This document shows positions 38,960 through 49,288 of a DNA stretch of 64,000 bases, one piece after another. The stretch's first letter is position 1. Every line of letters begins with the position of its first letter. Made by a program: the position numbers and the translations under genes. The notes below the pieces were generated by a model. It was not told the DNA's origin and did not search any database. It saw nothing but the letters and a program-made list of their open reading frames with translations. Location of the stretch: positions 892,099 through 956,098 of the forward strand of contig JAJNNX010000017.1 of the NCBI GenBank assembly GCA_023159155.1, given 5' to 3'. This DNA comes from Ustulina deusta. Its lineage: Eukaryota; Ascomycota; Sordariomycetes; Xylariales; Xylariaceae.

Positions 38960-39940
38960 GTCAAGGACATCCCAGCAATAACGCTTATTATGTTGTCTGC
39001 GTTGATAGTACAAGGCGATGCCACCGTGAGCAACGTGGCTGATATTTGGCCCCTATACGATCATACAAATGCCGGTTAGTTGTTCGCCACTTACCCACTA
39101 TATTGCTGTCTGTAGGCATGGGGCATAAACCGGTGAAGCTTATTAAAGAATCCATGCAGACGTGTGCATAAAGTCTTTTTTTTTTTTTTTTGGTGTCAGT
39201 CGCGACACTCAAGATAATATGGGCTAACGAATAAGAAATGGTGACGCCGGATTCAGATAACCCCCCCGCCCCGACCCTCGCAAAACCCGCTAAAGTTGCC
39301 ACCAGATGGCCCGGAGGCGGTCGGTTGGCGCCCCACATTGCGATTAAGTAGAGACCGTAAACCCGCGAGCTGATGTACTGTGCCCATCGGACCGGCCCGT
39401 CTTGCATTAGTCCCCCTACCGACTTACTCATACATATGCAGTGGCGAAGAACCCGTATTTCTAGATACTACCCTACCTATCCTGAGATCGACAGTCGGCG
39501 AGAATGAAAACAAATGAGAACCGTCCATTTCAAATATTTGCTTTTTCTGCTTCATGTCACGAACTGACCTGCATAGAATTTGTGTCATTTCGTGACTTCA
39601 GTCTCGCCTGAAACTTCCCTTCTTGTCTCGCCTCCTCAACGCCACTTCTCTTCGACCGGCGTGATGTTCCCAATATCGCCCTGCGTGTGGCCGACGTGGG
39701 GTGGCTTGAAACATCCTCCAGAAGGCCTGGCTAGGGCATGTGCCTATCACTATCTGTGTTGTATAAAACCTCCCAGATAGTCCATTCTATTCACAACTCA
39801 TCACCTTCACTTCACCCAACAGCGCCTGCCCCCGAGATTTCATCGAGAGGTCATACAATATTCAAATCCAGAGATAGTCCTTCCTCCGAGGTGTATCAGC
39901 ATTCTACTGTCCTTTGCTCCTTCATTCGATCGTTTGCATC
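38960..39940. other. Intergenic region upstream of the decarboxylase gene
   Basis: GC-balanced DNA starting right after D. Open frames here (one of 147 codons on the minus strand, short ones on the plus strand) show no family resemblance. A poly-T run sits at about 39176-39191. The last 200 bp look like a fungal promoter and 5' leader, with a TATA box at 39762 followed by pyrimidine-rich stretches. Confidence 0.5.
39762..39768 (+). promoter_or_regulatory. TATA box of the decarboxylase gene
   Basis: TATAAAA lies 179 bp upstream of the ATG at 39941 and is followed by CT-rich leader sequence. Its position fits a core promoter for the decarboxylase gene. Confidence 0.45.
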
Positions 39941-41104
39941 ATGGCTGGAGAGCATGAGCCTGTTGTCTAGCTGCTCGTAAACATAGTTGGAGAGAACGAG
40001 GACTGGCTTCATAGTTTCGAAAGCGCGGTCACAGAGGCGGTGCAACAAGCACCCGACGACATGCAGGGCATTCAGAAACTGGAGGATTTTTACGACTTCA
40101 TGGACAATTTGTTGAGATGGGTGCCAGCCGAGACTGCTGATGGACGAGAAGTCTACCGCAGACTTTGCTTATTCTATTTCATCTTCGCCCAGCCGGACGT
40201 GTACCGATACCAGACTGCGATCAGCCCTGAGACAGCGAACCAAACCCTGTCGTGGCTGTCGAACTGGCTGGTCCATTACGCACAGGAGTTGGGGAAGTTC
40301 TTGGACACCCCCGCCTCCCTCACAGAGGAATCGCTGAATAGCTTTAAAGCCGCGGAAAGCTACCATATGGGGGACTACATAGAACCCCACGGAGGCTGGA
40401 AGACTTTCAACCAATTTTTTGCTCGCAATACAAAGCCTGGCTATCGCCCGATCGCAAACATGGAGGACCCGCACACCATCGTCTCTCCTGCTGATTCTAC
40501 CTTCGCAAACCAGTGGCCGGTGAACTCGAATGCAATTGTCGAAATCAAATCACTGGAGTGGCCCATCAGCGAACTTCTGGAGAATAGCATATACGCAAAC
40601 AACTTCCGGGGTGGCATCTTCATGCATTCCTTCCTTGCACCAAATGACTATCATCGCCTGCATGCTCCGGTCGGAGGCAAGGTATTGGAAGCGAAGGTCA
40701 TCAAGGGCCAGGTCTATCTCGAGGTCAAGGCCGAAAACGGGTCGCTGGAGCCAATAAGAAAGATTCAGCCGGTTCTCAGAAAGTCTCTCCCTCATGACGA
40801 GTATAGAATAGAGGCCCCCAACTGTGCGGGATACCAGTTCTGCCAGATGCGTGGGCTTTTTGTCTTGGAGACGGCAATAGGGCTCGTGGCGGTCCTACCT
40901 ATCGGCATGGCCCAGGTCTCGTCTGTAATACTCACCGCGGAGGTGGGTAGAACATTGGCAAAGGGGGAGGAACTTGCTTATTTCCAATTTGGTGGATCTG
41001 ATATTGTTCTTGTCTTCGAGGGTCGCAGTCACGTCAAAATCACAGCCGAGGAGGATCGCCACTATAATATGGGCGAGGCGATTGGAACAGCCAATCCGTC
41101 TTGA
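39941..41104 (+). pseudogene. PsiD/phosphatidylserine-decarboxylase-family protein, in-frame stop
   Basis: The frame from ATG 39941 to the stop at 41102 would encode 387 codons. Codon 10 (39968-39970) is TAG; the same frame is open on both sides of it, with no splice site to remove it. The N-terminal part (FYDFMDNLLRWVPAE...GREVYRRLCLFYF) matches the PsiD-like domain of fungal tryptophan-decarboxylase relatives. The decarboxylase core follows: FNQFFARNTKPGYRPI, SPADSTF, the His-containing FMHSFLAPNDYHRLHAPVGG, and FQFGGSDIVLVFE, whose Gly-Ser is the expected self-cleavage site giving the pyruvoyl group. These enzymes decarboxylate phosphatidylserine or aromatic amino acids; the PsiD-like domain favours a small-molecule substrate. 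All core motifs are present, so apart from codon 10 it looks functional. CAG-to-TAG is a plausible C-to-T origin. A start at the ATG at 40061 would give a shorter protein with the domain almost whole, so loss of function is likely but not certain. Confidence 0.8.
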
Positions 41105-42223
41105 ACATTGGAGGACAAGGAAGGCGGAAGTTGGAAGATTCCTTCGATACACAATTCGGGAAACTAGCGGGGCTCGTCAGCCATTTACCTATGTTGTTCT
41201 GTCTCTGTCCTTGGGTTTGCGTTCTGATCACGAGTTTCATGTTTGTTTTGTCCCATTTTGAGAAACTCATCAAGCGCTGTTAAATCATTCTGTATCGCAG
41301 CTTTGACCACTAGCCCATGTTAACGTTGCTCTATTAGTCTTATTGTAGTTGAATTTTAATGTAAACCCTACATATGACGAAGTAAAACCAACACCGTTAA
41401 TATTAGGTAACTATTAAGTATTAACAGTATATATAGTCCGTCGCACTATATATTTCTAGGGTAGTGTTGAGAAGGAGTGGGCAGTGCCTATATAACCCCT
41501 TATTGGAAAGCAAAGGTTGAGAAGTTCATTACTGGACCCTCTAAAACTTTATATTTGACATTAACCTTCCTATTAGTCAATTCAGTGTCTGCAGCTTATC
41601 TATTGGTTAGAATTGCTATTATAAATTGACTGCAACTCTAAATCAGAGTTCGTGGCTTACGTACTCCGTAGTGACCGTAGACCCCGAAGCTTTCTGAATA
41701 GTTTCAAGTCGGTTTGGGAAGGTGTTAAAAAATAAAGGAAAGTGGTCGAAAAAAGTAGCGTCCCAGAGGGTCTCCCCCTGGTAGTTAAAGGTTCGAAGCC
41801 CTAGAGGGTGGGGGGTTCTTTTATATCTCAGGTTGTAAATAGGAGTATATTGACCTGTTACAAAAAGAGGTAATGCCTTGTCTCGCGGATCATTTGTAGA
41901 CTGTGCCGTTTACAGTTGGCGGGTTCTTCGAGGCCGAGGCCCCGAGCCCCTTTTCCTCTTCGCTCCGCGAAGCTATGAGGATTGTGAAATTGAAGTGCTC
42001 TGGGGAGAATATTCTACGTGAGCAATACCTGGATGGTGATTAGAGCTGGTTCATTGACTGACGGGAAGCAAATTCATGGCATGAAATCGAGGTCAAGCTC
42101 CAGACTTGACTACTTTCTACTTTTGGTAGTGTTACGGTACGGTACTGCAGTTCTGTTCCGTGACAGGTCGGCCGGTTGCATATTCTACTAACTCTCCTAC
42201 TGCAAGAATGTTGGCCGCGTTTC
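41105..42223. other. Intergenic, no gene seen
   Basis: The first part continues the 3' end of the decarboxylase gene. The rest is moderately AT-rich with a short palindromic-looking TATATA stretch near 41430-41455. A GGTTCGAAGCC motif near 41790 resembles a tRNA T-loop but lacks the rest of a tRNA. Confidence 0.5.
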
Positions 42224-43165
42224 TTATGCCATGAGCTCGCAAACAGGTCCTGCCGTGAGCTCGCTAACAGGGTTGCGTGCCCTTCGCCGTTGGAAATAAA
42301 AGAAAATTGCTGATGCTAGGAGCAAGGCGCCCCCAATAGCGACCCCGACTCCGATTCCGGCCTTCGCACCTGATGATAGACCGACTTCAGCGGATACAGA
42401 TGGATATGGAGAACTGGGAGACGCTGGTGCTGTAAGCGTACTGACTGAACTTGACGCTGTAGTCTGGGTCGTCAAGCTAGTATGGGGGGCGGGCTGAGAA
42501 TCCGTGCTTTGGTAATGAAGCTGGAATAGTGGAGCAAATATCGTCACAGCGCTAATCAATGTCGCCGTGGGCGACGCGTCTGCGCTTTCTCCGGTTTCTG
42601 TGACGGTGGCGGGCACGTAGTAATCGCGAAAATCGTTGCTTGTCCCAGAGGAACAGCTGACAGCCGGGAATGATCCAGTGGTAGCGATGCTGTAGCAGGT
42701 CTGGGCGATGTCCACTCCCGGATTGTATTTGCAGCGGAATCCACTGTATTATGATTGCACATAGGTTAGTCTCGCTGAGCAATATGACTTGGAGGTGTTT
42801 TGGACTCACGTCGGGCAGCACCCTACCGCTGTCTCGGCATCTAAGAGTGGGAATTGGAAAGGAAATCCGCCATCCGCGGTACCGGTTGCAACACAAGAGG
42901 TGGCATATCCAGAGGGGCACAAGATGCCAGGAGAATAAAAGCCCCAGCCGTTTACCGCGACACCTGTGGAGAGATTTGAATTCCGCCGTTCGGGCCAGCA
43001 CTGGGGATCGTCCTGAACGCCCTGGGTATTAAAGCTATTATCGCTACAAGTCTGCGCTTGCCAAAAAACCGTGCAGCTGTTGCAGTCCCCAACTGCCACC
43101 GCGCAGTGAGCGGGATATGAGAATGGTGTGGTGAGGGGACCAAGGTTCGTCCGAGACGCTGTCAT
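42224..43165 (-). CDS. Single-pass Ser/Thr-rich membrane protein, two exons
   Basis: Exon 1 runs 43165-42810 and exon 2 42743-42224, with a 66-bp intron (GTGAGT...ATACAG). Splicing joins CCPT and GFRCKYN in frame. The product is 291 residues. The start MTASRTNLGPLTTPF fits a common fungal family that begins with LGPLTT.F and lacks an obvious signal peptide. Residues 15-130 are Cys-rich (DCNSCTVFWQAQTC, GWGFYSPGILCPSGY, CCPTGFRC). A Ser/Thr/Pro-rich stalk follows, then one membrane segment (GIGVGVAIGGALLLASAIFFYF), a basic stop QRRRAR and a short cytoplasmic tail. It resembles WSC/Mid2-like surface proteins in layout; a sensor or wall-anchoring role is inference. The frame is intact, unlike the metabolic neighbours. 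Confidence 0.8.
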
Positions 43166-45118
43166 CTTACCAGCAACATAGGATTTGCAGAGCTTCCGCA
43201 CGTCGCTGCCGAAGAGTGACTCTTGTAAACAGAGAAGGGCGATTCATTTGTATCAATGGACAGTGGAAGAAAAAGATGGCGAATCCTGTTCTGGAAGTTT
43301 TCAGCGAAGTTAGGGTATCTTGAACTGGCGCCACCTTAAGAGGTTGGTAGGCGAGGGCCTGGCGTGGACGGCCATTATTAGTTGCGAAAACGTCCGGAGG
43401 GAGTCGACCAGACTTACCAACTATTTTCTCCTACGATGGGACTGTCTAGATCTTTAATCAATTATTATGTTCGCTTCTGCATCAATCAACATCAACAGCC
43501 TCCCCACTTGTTGTGGTTTTTATATAACCCACATAATGAGAAACAAGACGACAAGAAAAGGGTTGGAGACAAAAGGGGGGGACGAAAGTAAAAAACAATT
43601 AAAACAATCTATTGATACAAATGTGAAACATCCCCTGTACTGCGCCTTCCAATGCAATCAATGCCTATCAGCGCAATGTTTACCCTGAATAGCTCAACGT
43701 AGTACTCATCACACTCAGCGCCTCATCTCGCAGTCCGGTCGGGCGGGAAAGAGTGGGCAGGCGGGGATTGTATGTTGCACAGTTAGTCTGTATAAATAAG
43801 TACTATTTATAGCTCATTAGAAGCGCCAAGCTGTCAAGGTACATACGATCAGCCTAACCTAGGCATATCACAAAAACTAACCCAATCTGTCCTGCATACA
43901 TTTTTGTGCATACTCTCATCTTGATGATCTCTATTATTTTGTTCTATTCTACTTCTCCCAAATTCAACGTTAGCTTTTTTTGCTATTTGCTCCTTGAGCT
44001 GAAAACCTCCAGCTAGATATAACTAGAGTGAAGTAACAAAGCGCTCATAACTAAAGGGAACACTGGGAATAGCGAGAATTACCGGTCTTTTGCTATAATA
44101 CTAGCTTTAGAAGGTGAAAGGGAGTGTTTTTTCTATGTGGTTGGCGATAGGCCGTAAGCTCACAAGAGACAAATTCTATAGTTGGCAAGCTCTTTTTCAG
44201 CTACAATATAAGCGTCCCCTAACTATGCACAAGAGTAGAGAGAAATGTATAGGGAGGTATCTTAGCTAGAAACACTCATTATCATATCTGGACATGACCC
44301 TGAGGCATATATAGCATGTTCATGGAGAGTAGGGGCTAAGGTGCCGGATGGCTGGAGAGGGCTTTTGTCAAGAGTCTCATCAGCAACTAAGTTAGCGGCA
44401 TCCACTCGAACGCACGGTACCTAGAGCTCGGGTCGAGGACATATAGTGTAGGGATATAGAAGAAAGGTAGATCGTAGAATTCAAAAGGGTGCAGGTTTCA
44501 GCTGGACATCACAATAGACCCTACTTTGCAATACTGCCTCTGTCACTCTGTATACATCCTTCCTGCCAGGTTCAGTGAGGGAATATGGGATTTGGCGCGA
44601 CAAAGAACCGTCAGCAGGGCTGGAGAAGCAAGGCGATGTCGTGATGATGGCTACGATGTGAATTGGTCGCTTGTTAGAGCGATCTACAATTACAAGAGGT
44701 AATATGTGACGAATTCATTGAAGAGATAGAAATCGAGGGGCGGCAGTTCGTAAGAAGTTACCAATCAGTTGAGGGACTAAACTAGGCTAGAGTTTCGGCG
44801 ACCTTCGCGCCAACAGCCGTAACTTATGAATAGCCCTTTCTTCAAGCTTCTTTAAACTGCAAATTACAAGCTATTTATAATTCGTTCCGGTTGCTAATCG
44901 ACTAGTATATTAACCCAGTTTAGTAATATTAATATAAAGTTTGCTATTCCAGCTATCTAGTTATCTATTAATCTATTCTACAAAATGCGGCTCTATGGAG
45001 CCCAACCTCGTTGGCATCGGCATGGGGTCTTGTGGATGTCGTCATCGTATGATGTTATCTATTCATAAAGAGAATATCGTTGGGAGAACCTGCATAACAT
45101 ACTGCAGCGTTGGCGGCG
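43166..45118. other. Intergenic, no gene recognised
   Basis: Nearly 2 kb between the membrane-protein and HNH-like genes. Open frames are short and match no family. The stretch 44870-44960 is AT-rich. I see no tRNA or repeat. Confidence 0.5.
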
Positions 45119-46552
45119 TTACAGAACCCGAAGCCGTTTATGTGACGGAGGCATCTCCGTACAAGGCTCTCCCCCAACGTCACACGAACGCTTCTGGCCT
45201 GCTGCGAAGCCAGACATATCATTATCGCCAACGCCATCTTCTGATCTCCGATCGGTATGTGGCGTGTCAAAAGATAGAGGCGATATCGTGGATGAAACAG
45301 ATAGGCCACCACTGCTGCCGCCGTGCGGTACCCTTGTTTCATATTCCATTGATTCTGCGTGCTGGGTGTCGTCGCCGTGACATTGCTTAGCGCCCTCACA
45401 TGGAAGCCGGCTCTCGTAATACCCGCTTCTAGACGGCCTGTATTCCGAGCAATCGCTTGAATAATCATATTCCTCTTCCCTGTCTCCTGTACCACAACTG
45501 TTATCGAAAGATTCCATGATCCGCTTAGCCGCCCGAGGCGTGGCGGCTTCGCGTTTCTTCGGCCTGATGTATGCGGGAGGCGGGAATATTTGACACCGCT
45601 CTGCGATATCATCACTGTAAAGCTCAGCTGTGTACTGCTCTGCCTTGTCGACATCGAAAAGCCGGACAGTATATTTGTGGTCGCCGCCGAGAAACCTGTA
45701 ATTCGCGTCGCTTAGCACATGGAAGGCGAAACGCGCAAAGACGTGTTCGCGGTGAATGCCGGCAGCACGCGCTGGGTAGGTTAGATGGTCGCGTTTTTTG
45801 GACAGTCGTTTACCGGCAAAGATGACTCGGAGGATAAGCTCTGGATGCAGTTCGACCCGGCTAGAGCGCTGGCCCCAGGGTTTTGAGCGCATCTGATTCA
45901 TGCGAAAGTAGCGGGTGATGTCGAAGGACAAGCCTGAGACGGTCGTATCTCCCACGCCGTGGAGCCGGCAGTACTTCTCCATCTGGTTACTCTCATACCA
46001 TGATCTGTGAGTGAAAGGCGCGACCAAGGCAAAAAGGGTGTGTTGGAAACAAGTCGTGTAGCCCTCACCCTCGCCCTCGCCTTTAGCAGCGTCGTTGTCG
46101 TTCCCGGGAACGGTGGAGAGCCTTTCCCACCTCGGGGGAAGTGCACCGTGGGGGAAGCGCCAGTGGTCGAAGCTCGGCACGACGGGATAGCGGTAGCTGG
46201 GGTTGTCAACAACAAAGTAGTAGGTGTAGTCGCCGCTGGCACGAAGCAACCCGTCGCTGGGCCGCTCAACCGTGATCCACCGGACCGGTTGATCGCGTTC
46301 CTCGCACCTCATGGCGAAGTACGCGCCATCGTCCCAGCGGTTGCAGGCAACGATACCGCAGGCGGCTTTCGCCGTATCGTACTCGATCCCTCTGACTTTG
46401 TGCGCGCCGGCGCGGTCGTCCCAGACGTAATCGACGGCAGCCAGGGTGAGCAGTGGAGGCGCCGGGTAGGGATAGGCTGGGTGGAAGAAGGCAACGAACT
46501 TGCGGCCACCGACGGCCCGCGGGGAGAAGGAGCCCTGTCTGGATGGAGGCAT
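45119..46552 (-). CDS. HNH-nuclease-like fungal protein, catalytic motif degenerate
   Basis: I place the start at the ATG at 46550-46552 (MPPSRQGSF), giving 477 residues. An upstream in-frame ATG at 46681 would add 43 residues that do not look like the family. The N-terminal part (FFHPAYPYPAPPLLTL, then KAACGIVACNRWDDG, then YPVVPSFDHWRFPH..LPP.W) is typical of a large fungal family annotated as HNH endonuclease-domain proteins. The centre holds SWYESNQMEKYCRL, matching the family's post-HNH segment. The expected Cys-Arg-Leu-Thr...Ala-His-Leu-Val-Pro core is replaced by HTLFALVAPFTHR, so the metal-binding His pair is not evident. The C-terminal third is low-complexity with acidic and basic clusters (KKREAATPRAAKR, SHKRLRVL) that could be nuclear signals. 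Function is unknown; nuclease activity is doubtful. Confidence 0.65.
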   Translation of the reverse strand: MPPSRQGSFSPRAVGGRKFVAFFHPAYPYPAPPLLTLAAVDYVWDDRAGAHKVRGIEYDTAKAACGIVACNRWDDGAYFAMRCEERDQPVRWITVERPSDGLLRASGDYTYYFVVDNPSYRYPVVPSFDHWRFPHGALPPRWERLSTVPGNDNDAAKGEGEGEGYTTCFQHTLFALVAPFTHRSWYESNQMEKYCRLHGVGDTTVSGLSFDITRYFRMNQMRSKPWGQRSSRVELHPELILRVIFAGKRLSKKRDHLTYPARAAGIHREHVFARFAFHVLSDANYRFLGGDHKYTVRLFDVDKAEQYTAELYSDDIAERCQIFPPPAYIRPKKREAATPRAAKRIMESFDNSCGTGDREEEYDYSSDCSEYRPSRSGYYESRLPCEGAKQCHGDDTQHAESMEYETRVPHGGSSGGLSVSSTISPLSFDTPHTDRRSEDGVGDNDMSGFAAGQKRSCDVGGEPCTEMPPSHKRLRVL

Positions 46553-47600
46553 TGGAGGGTTGCGTCGCGGGTCATTGCCTCGGCGGAGACGGGGGTAACG
46601 AGTCCACGCACCTCCAGTAGATTTAAGTTCAGAGCAAATAAACAGTGTGCGTAAGTAAGTAAATAAAGGTGAGACTGTCAAGGGATGGATGCTAGGTGGG
46701 GGTGCGCTAGGAGTGGCCCTAGGGGCAGATCCCCCGAGTCAGCCCTACAATCTGCAGGAAGGAGCCTATGGAGCCGGCCGTATGGAGCCTAGGAGATACC
46801 CATAACCCAAGCGTTGTGGGGGGGATAAAACTCATAGACCCTCTTAAAAATACGCAGGGAGGCAGTAAACAGTGCTGCACAATCTCTTGGCACAGTTTCC
46901 GGCAGATTGGCTACCCCATGACCTATCTAACCCGTCTAACTCGCGAAACCCACACCAAGCAATCTGGAACTACGCTGCCGTCTGCTATGATTTCCTCAAA
47001 GGAGTAATTCATTACACACAAATCCACGGCATAGCGTAAAGAAAATCCTTCTACGTTCATAAAGACGTGTTGCAAGCATCGCTACTCGTGGCCCTCACAT
47101 CCGATCTAACGCGCTACGCTCCGAAAGAGAATGCTACAGAAGAGAGGAGAATCAAGAAAAAAGGGCCAAAAGGACCAACGTACAACACCGAGGATTCACC
47201 CATGGTCGCCGACCCAACTACTGATTCGGCGATCATAAGAACTAGATCTCAGAGCCATGTAGCGTCCGGAATACTGTTGTTGAAGTTGAGAGTTGCTGTT
47301 TGACGAATTCTAAGGCAGCGTGAAGCTTCGTGGACGGATGTTTCGATCTGGAGAACCCCAGGCAGGACCCGCGACGGCAAGAGGTTTTAAAACGGTAGTT
47401 ATAACGGTTTGCTAGACGTGCTGATCTGCCCGTTCTGACAACAAAGTGCCATAGCTAACCCTTTGTTTCGCTCCGTTAAAAATGAGGGCAATTATCAGCT
47501 CAAGGGATGCCGAGGGCGGCTAACTCGCGATGGTGGGGTGTTGCGTGGCCGTTTCGGAGCCGATGATGGGTAGCCATTCCCGTCATATATCCCCAGGGTA
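46553..47600. other. Intergenic, no gene recognised
   Basis: Contains only short frames with no family resemblance. A stretch near 46680-46800 is rich in GGAGCCTA-type repeats. No RNA gene was seen. Confidence 0.5.
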
Positions 47601-47933
47601 TTACCCCGAAACCGAGCCTATAGCCTTGCGCTGCGTGGTAGACACATCGTCGGCACGACAAGCCCTGGTGAAGTTCAGCGCTAGCATATTGAGCCCGACC
47701 TTGCTGCAGTCATACGCTCGAGTGGCGAAATTGTAGAATGCCGTTTCGGGAGTTATAACCATCTGAACAGATCCAAGAGCCAATGACACACAGACGATTC
47801 TCGCCGTCTCGGCTTTGCGCAAAACGTGAAATCCAGCCAGACGCGGAAGGCTGAGTTTCAGTATGCTGCCAGAATTAGACGGGTGTGATATAAAAGATAC
47901 AGGCTCGTCGCCATGATGAAACGATGCTCTCAT
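47601..47933 (-). pseudogene. Short-chain dehydrogenase (SDR) fragment
   Basis: Only a middle piece of an SDR remains. ARIVCVSLALGS corresponds to the strand carrying the catalytic Ser (normally V-S-S or similar). FATRAYDCSKVGLNMLALNFTRA carries the active-site YxxxK with Tyr and Lys intact. The N-terminal Rossmann TGxxxGxG part and the C-terminal third are absent; sequence after TRA no longer resembles the family. The Ser codon position aligned to the catalytic Ser is TTG (Leu), which a C-to-T change from TCG would give. It points away from the Fe-ADH gene, whose start is 78 bp from this fragment. It is a dead gene, originally an NAD(P)-dependent oxidoreductase. Confidence 0.7.
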
Positions 47934-48010
47934 TTCTTATATATACCTGGCTCATCTTTCCGACTAGACAACAGCTTTACATGAGATATATATCCACCTT
48001 GAAAGACAGG

Positions 48011-49288
48011 ATGTCCTCAGCATACTTCAAGCCTGGGTCCAATGGCGAGGTTTTTCGCGCATCTTACCCGGATCTTGAGCCAGCCCGCCGCCCACACACC
48101 ATGGTCTCCTACGGCCTGCCATACTAACAGGCCTGCAAGAAACACGTCGACGGCTTTCTCAATGCACACCGAGTCTACATCATAGCGTCGAAAAGCCTGT
48201 CAGAACAGACACAATGTCCTGCAAAGCTTGAAGCAACACTCGGAGAGAAGCACGTTGGTACCTGGATAGGTGTGAAGCCACACTCACCCTACGATGGCCT
48301 CGTGGAGATTATGCAAGATGCCAAGGTCAAGAAAGCCGACTGTCTCGTTACGCTCGGGGGCGGTAGTTTAGCCGACGGCGCAAAACTCATCGCCTATTCC
48401 CTAGAAAACGGTGTTGATACCGTAGACGACCTGATCAACCTTTCGGAGCCTTTCATCGAGAGGCCGGAAGAAGCATCTGCTGGCATCGGCAGGGCGCCCA
48501 GTATCCCGCTAGTGTTTATACCTACGACGCTTTCAGGAGGAGAGTACTCTAGGTTTGCTGGTTGCACGAACCCACGCAATCACATGAAGGTGCAGTTCAT
48601 GCACCCTGGGATGTACGCAAAGTTGGTGATCCTAGACCCTGACCTGTGCCGGACCACCCCTGACTGGGTCTGGAGGAGCACGGGAGTACGCGCCATCGAT
48701 CATTGTGTGGAGACTCTTTGTGCCACTCATCCGAGTCCCGAGAGCAACATAGTGGCTGAGCGCAGTCTCAAGCGCCTGATCCGGTCGCTCCTCCTCTACG
48801 CCAAGAACCCTGACGATCTAGGTGCGCGCCTCGAGTCACAGCTCGCGTGCAAGGACGCCACGATCGGCGTCATGTATTCGACCTATCCTGGCGCATCCCA
48901 CGGCATTGGGCACAACCTAGGTCCACTCGGCGTTGGTCATGGCCAGACATCGTGCGTCTTGTTGCCTAGCGTCATGAAGTATAACGCACGTGTGAATGGT
49001 GACACCCAGAAGAAGATCGCAGATATCATCTGGTCCGAGGAAGAAATAGCCAATATCCTCAAGAGGCATGGTTTAGCGAAGGCGGAAAGTGATCTGGGTG
49101 ACGCACTCAGGGCCATTTTCAACGAACTAGGCATGCCGAAGAGCTTGAAGGACGTCGACGTAGGGAGAGACAAGTGGGCTCAGTTGGCGGAGAACAGTCT
49201 CGAGGATAAGTGCTGCAAGGCGAATCCCGTGCCGCTGACGCGGAAGGAGCAGGTCCTGGAAATTCTAGAAATGTGCTCTGGGGAATGA
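48011..49288 (+). pseudogene. Iron-type alcohol dehydrogenase / maleylacetate-reductase-like, in-frame stop
   Basis: One frame runs from ATG 48011 to the stop at 49286 (425 codons), interrupted only by TAA at 48125-48127 (codon 39). Sequence on both sides fits the family: HTMVSYGLPY before the stop, QACKKHVDGFLNAHRVYIIAS after. The nucleotide-binding GGGSLADGAK and PTTLSGGEYS motifs are present. So are the metal ligands in RAIDHCVETLCATH (Asp, His) and SHGIGHNLGPLGVGHG (His, His). The length is normal. These enzymes reduce maleylacetate or oxidise alcohols with NAD(P); which one is not decidable here. The stop overlaps TACTAACAG, which resembles a yeast-type branch site, but no good 5' splice site precedes it and the skipped residues are conserved. 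CAA-to-TAA is the simplest origin. Translation from a downstream Met would lose the N-terminal part of the nucleotide-binding domain. Confidence 0.8.

Noticed and set aside
38988..39431. 147-codon minus-strand frame
   Set aside because: No family resemblance, a Lys run from the poly-T tract, and overlap with the presumed decarboxylase promoter region.
41752..41830. Possible tRNA (GGTTCGAAGCC T-loop-like motif)
   Set aside because: The T-stem does not pair over five bases and no acceptor, D or anticodon arms can be drawn around it.
46007..46654. 215-codon plus-strand frame
   Set aside because: It lies antisense to the HNH-like gene, which has clear family signatures; it is a shadow of its GC-rich codons.
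48051..48139. Intron removing the TAA in the Fe-ADH gene
   Set aside because: TACTAAC is a good branch-like sequence, but the only candidate donor is GTTTTT and the removed residues match the family, so a nonsense change is simpler. Transcript data would settle it.
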